Shown here: one piece after another, positions 1 to 4,881 of the stretch | Position numbering within the stretch: the first letter of the stretch is position 1 | Layout of the letters: every line of letters begins with the position of its first letter | From: Candidatus Binataceae bacterium | GTDB lineage: Bacteria > Desulfobacterota > Binatia > Binatales > Binataceae | Direction: 5' to 3' | DNA length: 5,429 nucleotides | Assembly: GCA_030042765.1 (NCBI GenBank) | Contig: JASHZA010000231.1 | Location: 1 to 5,429, forward strand | The notes under the pieces: model-generated | What the model saw: only the letters and a program-made list of their open reading frames with translations | Told to the model about the DNA's origin: nothing | The model's database searches: none | Translations under genes and position numbers: made by a program

Positions 1-2
1 GC

Positions 3-1259
3 GCCTGTCCCAATGTCGCCTGCCTGCCAAGCAAGAACCTGATCTGGTCCGCCAGGGTAATCTCTCTAGCCCGGCGTGGGATGGAGTTCGGGCTCAAGAT
101 CGAATCACTAAGCGTCGACATGGCGGCTGTCCAAAAACGAAAACGCAGCGAACTGCACGAGATACACGCTAGTCATACCCAAGCCAGCGGCGCGGAACTG
201 ATTTACGGCATTGCCCGGTTCGTCGCTCCGCGCACCGTGGAAATTGAGCTCCGCGACGGCAACACAAGAAGAATCGAGGGAGACCGCGTGTTTCTTGACC
301 TCGGTTCGCGCGCTGCGATCCCCGAAGTGCCTGGCCTGGCCGAGGCCACGCCAATGACCCATGTTGAGGCCCTGGAGCTCGATCGGATGCCCAGGCGTTT
401 AATCGTGCTCGGGGGAGGGTACGTCGGCCTCGAACTTTCGCAGGCCTTTCGTCGATTCGGCTCGGATGTGACCCTGATCGAACATGGCGCGCAACTGGCG
501 AACCGCGAAGATCCCGACGTCGCGGCAGCGCTCAAGGACTTGTTCATCGATGAAGGAATCGAGGTCGTGCTGAATGCCACGACTCGCCGCGTCGAAGGAT
601 ATTCAGGCGATCGCGTTCGAGTGTACATCAATGACCCGCACGGCGATCGCGCAATCGAGGGCACGGATCTTCTGGTCGCGACCGGCCGCAAGGCAAACAG
701 CGACGGAATCGGTCTTGAGGAAACCGGCGTTCAACTCGACGAGCGCGGTTACATAAAGACCAATGAGCGGCTGGAAACAACTGCGGAAAATATCTGGGCC
801 ATGGGCGATTGCGCGGGCAGTCCACAATTTACCCACGTCGGCCTCGATGATTACAGCATCGTGCACGCGAACCTGAATGGCGGCAATCGCACAAAGCGCA
901 ATCGCCTGATCCCCTTCTGCATGTTCACCGATCCCGAGCTGGCGCGGGTCGGTAAGAACGAAGTCGAGGCGCGTCGCGACGGCATCGGCTATCGCATGGC
1001 GAAGCTACCGATGGCCGAGGTACTACGCACCAAAACGATCTCCGAGCCGCGCGGTTTCATGAAGGTATTGGTCGCCAAAGACAGCGACGAGGTTGTCGGC
1101 TTCACTGCGTTCGGATTCGAGGCCAGCGAGTTGATGGTCGCGATGCAGACCGCGATGCTGGGTCGCCTCCCCTACACGGTTTTGCGCGACGCAATCCTGA
1201 CGCATCCGACAATGTCCGAAGGGTTGAACGAGCTATTGGCTAAGGTTCCGGCGCGATGA
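3..1259 (+). CDS. FAD/NAD(P)-dependent disulfide oxidoreductase, RclA/mercuric reductase-like (5' partial)
   Basis: This is the C-terminal 418 codons of a class I pyridine nucleotide-disulfide oxidoreductase, a cytosolic flavoenzyme moving electrons from NAD(P)H through FAD to a cysteine pair. The frame is open to the left edge. Before the ATG at 81 it reads A-CPNVAC-LPSKN, the redox-active Cys-x4-Cys motif of the family, so the ATG at 81 is internal and the start, with the N-terminal FAD GxGxxG motif (roughly 40 residues), lies outside the window. Counting from base 3: Cys2 and Cys7; NAD(P)-binding GGGYVGLE at about 137-144, with Glu160 ending the next strand, which favours NADH; the second FAD motif AMGDCAG near 266-272; and HPTMSE at 401-406 supplying the His-Glu pair of the dimer-interface active site. 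The C-terminal vicinal cysteines of true mercuric reductase are absent, so it is more like RclA-type enzymes. The substrate is unknown. It converges on the minus-strand cluster and is probably not co-regulated with it. Confidence 0.9.
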   Translation, partial: ACPNVACLPSKNLIWSARVISLARRGMEFGLKIESLSVDMAAVQKRKRSELHEIHASHTQASGAELIYGIARFVAPRTVEIELRDGNTRRIEGDRVFLDLGSRAAIPEVPGLAEATPMTHVEALELDRMPRRLIVLGGGYVGLELSQAFRRFGSDVTLIEHGAQLANREDPDVAAALKDLFIDEGIEVVLNATTRRVEGYSGDRVRVYINDPHGDRAIEGTDLLVATGRKANSDGIGLEETGVQLDERGYIKTNERLETTAENIWAMGDCAGSPQFTHVGLDDYSIVHANLNGGNRTKRNRLIPFCMFTDPELARVGKNEVEARRDGIGYRMAKLPMAEVLRTKTISEPRGFMKVLVAKDSDEVVGFTAFGFEASELMVAMQTAMLGRLPYTVLRDAILTHPTMSEGLNELLAKVPAR

Positions 1260-1565
1260 AACCGCCCGGGACAGCGCTTTTCAGAAGCCATTGCGCTGTT
1301 GCATCCGATCGCTTCCACTAGCCGGCAGCGATCGCCGTCGTCGACCGAGAGGGCGTAAACAATATACGAAGAGGTTACTTGGGGGTGGCGGCAGGAAGGC
1401 CCGAATCAAATGCGCCATCACGACCGCTTCGACAGCCATAAGGAGCTCGGTTGCGATTCCGGTCGAAAGGCACGAGCCACTTTCTTGTATGTAGGTCGCA
1501 TCCGGGGAGCGAACAGTTTCCGTTGACCTACTCTGAGATCCCCCGGGGCCGGTCAGAAGTCCTAA
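1260..1565. other. Convergent intergenic region, no gene seen
   Basis: This stretch separates the 3' ends of the plus-strand oxidoreductase and the minus-strand haloacid dehalogenase. Short open frames here are arginine-rich or very short and resemble no family I know. A 39-codon frame from ATG 1410 has AGGAAGG upstream but encodes a sequence I do not recognise. The first 75 bases hold two small inverted repeats, listed separately. I see no promoter facing either way. Confidence 0.6.
1271..1334. terminator. Two adjacent hairpins after the oxidoreductase, possible terminator
   Basis: Twelve bases past the oxidoreductase stop codon there is an inverted repeat ACAGCGC (1271-1277) / GCGCTGT (1293-1299) with a 15-base loop. 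It is followed by CGATCGCT (1306-1313) / AGCGATCG (1327-1334) with a 13-base loop. The position between converging genes suits a transcription end. Neither stem is followed by a T-run on either strand, so neither is a canonical intrinsic terminator. They may instead protect a Rho-dependent 3' end, or be chance. Confidence 0.25.
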
Positions 1566-2237
1566 TCACTTCGACATCGAAGATGCGAGCTGGTCAAGGC
1601 CAGACAGCAGCAGGTCTGGCTCAATGCCCCAGGGATCGAAGACCGTCCTAGGATCGCGCCTGATCCATGCAGTACGCAATCCGGCGATCTTCGCGCCTAT
1701 GATGTCGAATGGATTACTCGACACCAGCCATAAATTGTTGACCGACTGACCGAAACGCCGGGCCGCATGGGTATAGATAGCGGGGTCGGGTTTAAAGGTC
1801 TTAATCTCATCAGCGCTGACGATGTCATCAAACAGGGGTAGGAGGTTCGCATGGTCGAGTACGGCTCTTACTACATCGGCTTCGCCATTCGAGAACGCGG
1901 CCAGCCGGTAGCCGTCCCGTTTTAGTGAGGTCAGGCCAGGTGCCACGTCAGGAAAGGGCGGCAATTGCTTGTACTGCTGCATGAGATGAATGCGCGATTC
2001 TCCGCTAAGGACTACGCCCTTTACTTTCTCCGCATAAAGCAACGCTTGTTCCGTGCAGATTGAGAAAGGCTGATACGCGCGCATCAGCCCTCGCCGGAAT
2101 GAATACTCAAGCTGCTTGGTACGCCAGAGCTCCGCGAAAGGCTCGGCCACCTTGCCCACCAACGATTTCAGCTGTTCCGCTATCGCGAGCGGGTTAACCA
2201 GGGTCCCGTAAACATCGAATGCGATCGTGGTCCGCAT
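1566..2237 (-). CDS. Haloacid dehalogenase type II, (S)-2-haloacid dehalogenase-like (HAD superfamily)
   Basis: This 223-residue cytosolic HAD hydrolase likely converts L-2-haloacids to D-2-hydroxyacids through an aspartyl-ester intermediate. Every active-site residue known for Pseudomonas L-DEX has a counterpart: nucleophile Asp8 and Thr12 in FDVYGTL; Arg39 in LWRTKQLEY, a block close to the L-DEX segment; Ser116-Asn117 in FSNG; Lys149 and Tyr155 in KTFKPDPAIY; and Ser173, Asn175 and Asp178 in SSNPFD. The Trp of L-DEX in the last motif is Phe, as in DhlB-type enzymes. Length matches the family. I chose the start at 2237 because AGGAA sits 5 bases before it. The in-frame ATG at 2264 adds nine residues, has no ribosome binding site and reads through a perfect palindrome. 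It is the last gene of the minus-strand cluster, 122 bases after the preceding stop. Substrate range (chloro- or bromo-acids, phenylacetic-type acids) cannot be read from sequence. Confidence 0.88.
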   Translation of the reverse strand: MRTTIAFDVYGTLVNPLAIAEQLKSLVGKVAEPFAELWRTKQLEYSFRRGLMRAYQPFSICTEQALLYAEKVKGVVLSGESRIHLMQQYKQLPPFPDVAPGLTSLKRDGYRLAAFSNGEADVVRAVLDHANLLPLFDDIVSADEIKTFKPDPAIYTHAARRFGQSVNNLWLVSSNPFDIIGAKIAGLRTAWIRRDPRTVFDPWGIEPDLLLSGLDQLASSMSK

Positions 2238-2242
2238 ATACG

Positions 2243-2247
2243 TTCCT
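2243..2247 (-). promoter_or_regulatory. Ribosome binding site deciding the start of the haloacid dehalogenase gene
   Basis: AGGAA on the minus strand ends 5 bases before the ATG at 2237. The upstream in-frame ATG at 2264 is preceded by TCCTTGCGAC, which has no purine-rich core. The first three bases of this site belong to the palindrome at 2245-2258. Confidence 0.6.
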
Positions 2248-2258
2248 GACGCGTCAGG
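2245..2258. promoter_or_regulatory. 14-bp perfect palindrome over the ribosome binding site, possible operator or hairpin
   Basis: CCTGACGCGTCAGG reads identically on both strands. It lies 8 bases upstream of the ATG at 2237 and its distal arm contains part of the Shine-Dalgarno sequence. As RNA it could fold as a 5-bp stem with a CGCG loop and mask the ribosome binding site. As DNA it has the symmetry of a homodimeric repressor site. No strong promoter is visible just upstream; TATAGT near 2271-2276 lacks a good -35. Confidence 0.4.
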
Positions 2259-2359
2259 GCTCATGTCGCAAGGACTATAAAATCATCGAGCCCCCGCATC
2301 GTTGCGTCATTGTTTCTCCCTCGATTCTGTCGCTCCAGACAATTTCAATCCAAAGGCAA

Positions 2360-3055
2360 TCAGTTGTTGCTCTCTCCGCTAATGGCTTCATGTATGATAT
2401 CGACTACCAGGTCCGGGGCCGTGACGATCGGTGCGTGGTCAACAAGATGCGAGCGTACTTGGGCGTGCATCCGCTCGGCCATAAAGCGCTGCGTGTCGCG
2501 GACGATCATGCGGTCGTCCTCCGCCATAAGGAACCAGGTAGGGCAATCTTTCCAGAGTGGACGATTCACAGGCACCGTGATGCACGCGGGCGAAATCGGC
2601 CGCTGAACCGCGGAGAGCAGCGTCAATTCATCAGCGGACGCATTCTGCGCGAACGCCGCGGCGAAGGCCTCGTCAGGCAAATAGATGAGCCCGCGATTGT
2701 CAGGTGCCAGCTTTGGAGCCAGAGGATGCGGCTCGGTACGATAGAAGACATCAGCGACAGTCTCACCTTCCTCAGGAGCGAGTGCCGCAACGTAAACAAG
2801 GGCCTTCACTTTCTCATTCCGTATAGCCGCGATTACAGCCCCAGAGTAGGCGTGACCCGTAAGAACGACCGGGCCCGAAGCCCGCTCAAGCGTGCCCTCG
2901 ACAGCCGCCACGTCCTCAGCAAACGACGTCAGGGGCAAAGGAGCCGCGAGCACCCTGACCCCTTCGGCAGACAGCAGACGGATTACTTTGGCCCAGCTCG
3001 ATCCGTCAGCCCAAGCTCCGTGCACTAGCACAACATTCACATTCTTACGCGACAT
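2360..3055 (-). CDS. Alpha/beta hydrolase with Ala in place of the nucleophilic Ser
   Basis: This 231-residue protein matches the short alpha/beta hydrolase family that starts LVHGAWADGSSW (here residues 10-21) and has the block LVYVAALAPEEGE (87-99). No signal peptide or membrane segment is visible, so it is cytosolic. The oxyanion motif HG (12-13), an acidic residue in EDDRM (Asp181) and the C-terminal His207 in DHAPIVTAP are present. The nucleophile elbow reads GHAYSG (67-72), however, so the Ser of GxSxG is Ala69 (codon GCC, one base from Ser TCC). Ser71 is two residues on and not in the usual elbow position. The gene may be a non-hydrolytic member, use another residue, or be a binding or lyase-type protein. 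Its ATG overlaps the end of the upstream HAD gene by 11 bases and has GGGGAG 7 bases before it, implying translational coupling. The family assignment is firm; the function is not known. Confidence 0.85.
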   Translation of the reverse strand: MSRKNVNVVLVHGAWADGSSWAKVIRLLSAEGVRVLAAPLPLTSFAEDVAAVEGTLERASGPVVLTGHAYSGAVIAAIRNEKVKALVYVAALAPEEGETVADVFYRTEPHPLAPKLAPDNRGLIYLPDEAFAAAFAQNASADELTLLSAVQRPISPACITVPVNRPLWKDCPTWFLMAEDDRMIVRDTQRFMAERMHAQVRSHLVDHAPIVTAPDLVVDIIHEAISGESNN

Positions 3056-3740
3056 TGGCTTTCTCCCCGTGCTGCGCGATCAATTGATCGGCCACATCGT
3101 CCAAGTCCGCCCCGACGATTTGCGGCTGCGGGCCGACTCCCAGGACCTCATTCCCGGGCCGCCTGATCAGGGCGGCCTCCCAGCCGGCTGCGAGGGCGCC
3201 GAGAGTGTCCCATGTGTGGCAAGCGATAAGACAGAGCTGAGACGGTTCAACACCGAGCTCCCTCTCAACATGGGCGTAGGCTCGCCGCGAGGGCTTGTGA
3301 TGCCTAACCGCGTCTGCGCTAAAGCGACGCTCGAAGAGATCGACAATCCCACCGTGTTCGAGCTGGCGCGTCTGAACTTCCAGCAAATTGTCCGTCAATG
3401 TGAATAGTCGGAATCCTGCCTCGCGGAGTTTCTGAAGAGCTGCCGGCACCTCGGCGTGGGGAGGCATCATCGAGAATTTTTCAACCAGTTCCTTCCGATC
3501 TTCGTCCTCGATCGTTATGCCGCGGGTGTCCGCCAGCATCTTCATCACAGCCGAGCCAATATCCGTGAATGGCACGTAGTATCCGGCTACCGTTAGAGCT
3601 GAGGAATACATGATGAAGTTAGCGAACCAAAAGCGCATGGCGCCTATATCGCCGAAGATACGCCCGAACGTCGGCTCCATGCCTGTGAGATCGAGTAGGG
3701 TCTCATTGACGTCGAAGACAATCAGAGGATGAGCGATCAT
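3045..3740 (-). CDS. HAD-superfamily haloacid dehalogenase type II-like hydrolase with altered active site
   Basis: This 231-residue cytosolic HAD protein has nucleophile Asp10 and Thr14 in FDVNETLLDL, a motif II Thr116 in LTLTDN, Lys149 in HHKPSRRAY with Tyr155, and a final Asp178 in ACHTWDTLGALAAGW. The general phosphatase/dehalogenase core is therefore intact. Compared with L-2-haloacid dehalogenases, the SN after strand 2 is TD, the SSN before the last Asp is ACH-T, and no clear counterpart of the substrate-binding WR-x-KQLEY block is seen. It belongs to a sister group often annotated as haloacid dehalogenase type II, but its substrate may differ. I start it at ATG 3740, preceded by GGAG at a 9-base spacing. 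An ATG at 3761 adds seven residues without a ribosome binding site. The stop overlaps the start of the following alpha/beta hydrolase gene, and about 200 bases separate it from the preceding gene. Confidence 0.85.
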   Translation of the reverse strand: MIAHPLIVFDVNETLLDLTGMEPTFGRIFGDIGAMRFWFANFIMYSSALTVAGYYVPFTDIGSAVMKMLADTRGITIEDEDRKELVEKFSMMPPHAEVPAALQKLREAGFRLFTLTDNLLEVQTRQLEHGGIVDLFERRFSADAVRHHKPSRRAYAHVERELGVEPSQLCLIACHTWDTLGALAAGWEAALIRRPGNEVLGVGPQPQIVGADLDDVADQLIAQHGEKANVA

Positions 3741-3940
3741 CTGCTTACACTCCGATTTCATTCGCTATCTGAAGAATACTGCCGCTCCGTCGCCGACAGT
3801 GGCTCGGCGGCTGCATGAACCAGCCGGAGATATCGAGTAAGGAGTTAACTCGAGTTCTCGTCACCACCGTCACCACTAGGTCCGAGAGGTTGCGAGAGGC
3901 TCCGCGTCGTTTGCCTCCACATTCCATGCACCGAGGCTGA
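3741..3940. other. Spacer between first and second cluster genes, with short repeats and a hairpin
   Basis: No gene is visible here. The spacer contains CGCCGA (3791-3796) / TCGGCG (3804-3809), able to form a stem with a 7-base loop; the palindrome AACTCGAGTT (3847-3856); a 9-base-period duplication of GTCACCAC (3860-3867 and 3869-3876); and a 10-base-period duplication of CGAGAGG (3883-3889 and 3893-3899). I find no convincing promoter for the downstream HAD gene and no T-run to make the hairpin a terminator. The Shine-Dalgarno GGAG for the HAD gene is at 3750-3753. Confidence 0.45.
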
Positions 3941-4807
3941 TTAGGACCCCATCCTACCAACGCCAAAGTCCCGGATCGCCGCAGCGATCTCGGCGGCATG
4001 CGTCTCCAGCGCGAAATGTCCGGTGTCGAAGAAGCGGACCACTGCATCGGGAATGTCCCGTTTGAAGGCTTCCGCGCCGGCCGCCAGAAAGAACGGGTCA
4101 TTCTTTCCCCATACGGCCAGAAATGGCGGCTTATACTCTCGGAAGTACTTGTGGAAGCTTGGGTAAACGGCAACGTTGCTCTTGTAGTCGCCGAATAGAT
4201 CGAGCTGGATCTCATCGGCACCCGGCCGGGTGAGGTAGAAGTTATCGAGAGAGTAGCCATCGGGCGACACCCCCGTCGCGTCGGAGACACCGTGTGTGTA
4301 TTGCCAGACGGTCGTCTCCGGCTTGAGAAAGGCGCGGAGTGCGTCGCGGTTCGCCTGCGACGGGTTTTCCCAGTATGACCGGATCGGGTTCCAGCCGTCA
4401 CTCAGTCCCTCCTCGTAGGCGTTGCCATTTTGCGAGACAATCGCGGTTATGCGGCCCGAGTGCTTCACAGCGATCCTCAAACCAATGGGGGCGCCGTAAT
4501 CAAAGATGTAGATCGCGAACCTTTTCAGCCCGATGACGTCGATGAAACGGTCGATCTTCTCGGCAAGGTTTTCGAACGTGTATTTGAACGCGGAACAGGG
4601 AGGCATGTCCGACTGACCAAAGCCTGGCAAGTCGGGCGCTACAAGATGAAAGCTGTCCGCGAGCAGCGGGATCAAATCGCGGAACATGTGCCCGGCCGTC
4701 GGAAACCCGTGCAGCAGGAGCAATGTCGGAGCGTCTGCGCGACCAGCTTCGCGATACGATATCCTTAGGCCGCCAATATCGGCGGCCCGGTAGTGAATGG
4801 TGTGCAT
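3941..4807 (-). CDS. Alpha/beta hydrolase with Asp nucleophile (haloalkane dehalogenase/epoxide hydrolase-like)
   Basis: This 288-residue cytosolic alpha/beta hydrolase has an Asp nucleophile. The order is: strand LLLLHGFPTAGHMF with oxyanion His33-Gly34; APDLPGFGQSD (57-67); nucleophile elbow IFDYGAP with Asp103; a cap domain at about 130-225 rich in Tyr and Trp; the acid Asp237 in VWGKNDPFF; and the base His264 in DTGHFALETH. Asp nucleophiles mark haloalkane dehalogenases, fluoroacetate dehalogenases and epoxide hydrolases. The halide-binding Asn after HG and the Trp after the nucleophile of haloalkane dehalogenases are Phe35 and Tyr104, and the fluoroacetate dehalogenase Arg pair after the nucleophile is missing, so none of those activities can be assigned. 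Paired cap tyrosines (Tyr145, Tyr170, Tyr185, Tyr191 and others) leave epoxide hydrolase open. AGGAGAGG lies 6 bases before the ATG, and a promoter with an operator-like dyad lies just upstream. It is first in the minus-strand cluster. Confidence 0.87.
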   Translation of the reverse strand: MHTIHYRAADIGGLRISYREAGRADAPTLLLLHGFPTAGHMFRDLIPLLADSFHLVAPDLPGFGQSDMPPCSAFKYTFENLAEKIDRFIDVIGLKRFAIYIFDYGAPIGLRIAVKHSGRITAIVSQNGNAYEEGLSDGWNPIRSYWENPSQANRDALRAFLKPETTVWQYTHGVSDATGVSPDGYSLDNFYLTRPGADEIQLDLFGDYKSNVAVYPSFHKYFREYKPPFLAVWGKNDPFFLAAGAEAFKRDIPDAVVRFFDTGHFALETHAAEIAAAIRDFGVGRMGS

Positions 4808-4813
4808 AAGAAT

Positions 4814-4821
4814 CCTCTCCT
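4814..4821 (-). promoter_or_regulatory. Strong ribosome binding site of the first cluster gene
   Basis: AGGAGAGG with a 6-base spacer (ATTCTT) before the ATG at 4807. It is the best Shine-Dalgarno sequence in the window and confirms the start of the alpha/beta hydrolase. Confidence 0.75.
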
Positions 4822-4851
4822 CAAAGTTTGCGCTGTAAAACTGACTGATGC

Positions 4852-4879
4852 CTTATAAATGGTTGCCGCTGACCGGCAA
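4852..4879 (-). promoter_or_regulatory. Candidate sigma70-type promoter of the minus-strand cluster
   Basis: On the minus strand TTGCCG (4879-4874) is followed after 16 bases by TATAAG (4857-4852). These match the TTGACA and TATAAT consensus at 4 and 5 of 6 positions. The predicted start near 4845 would leave a leader of about 37 bases carrying the ribosome binding site of the first gene. It is inferred by eye only, but the position directly upstream of the cluster supports it. Confidence 0.5.
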
Positions 4880-4881
4880 CC
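4861..4881. promoter_or_regulatory. Perfect inverted repeat overlapping the promoter, likely operator
   Basis: GGTTGCCG (4861-4868) and CGGCAACC (4874-4881) are exact reverse complements around a 5-base centre CTGAC. The dyad covers the candidate -35 box and part of the spacer, the classic place for a repressor dimer to block RNA polymerase. No regulator gene is in the window, so the family of the binding protein is unknown. The stem could also form in RNA, but it lies upstream of the predicted transcript start. Confidence 0.5.

Noticed and set aside
1410..1529. 39-codon plus-strand frame after AGGAAGG
   Set aside because: The spacing from the purine-rich stretch is long, and the short product has no recognisable features. 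Too weak to call a gene.
1541..1548. CCCCGGGG palindrome near the end of the haloacid dehalogenase gene
   Set aside because: An 8-bp GC palindrome without a loop or T-run is not a terminator and is expected by chance in GC-rich DNA.
2238..2264. Nine-residue N-terminal extension of the haloacid dehalogenase from ATG 2264
   Set aside because: There is no ribosome binding site before 2264, while AGGAA precedes the ATG at 2237. Family members begin only a few residues before the catalytic FDVYGTL motif.
2219..3028. 269-codon plus-strand open frame opposite the second alpha/beta hydrolase
   Set aside because: It lies antisense to a protein with clear family motifs, crosses a gene junction, and its own product is Arg-rich with no recognisable domain.
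3745..4401. 218-codon minus-strand open frame inside the first alpha/beta hydrolase
   Set aside because: It overlaps the hydrolase gene in another frame and the translation is Ser/Thr/Arg-rich low-complexity, typical of an out-of-frame shadow.
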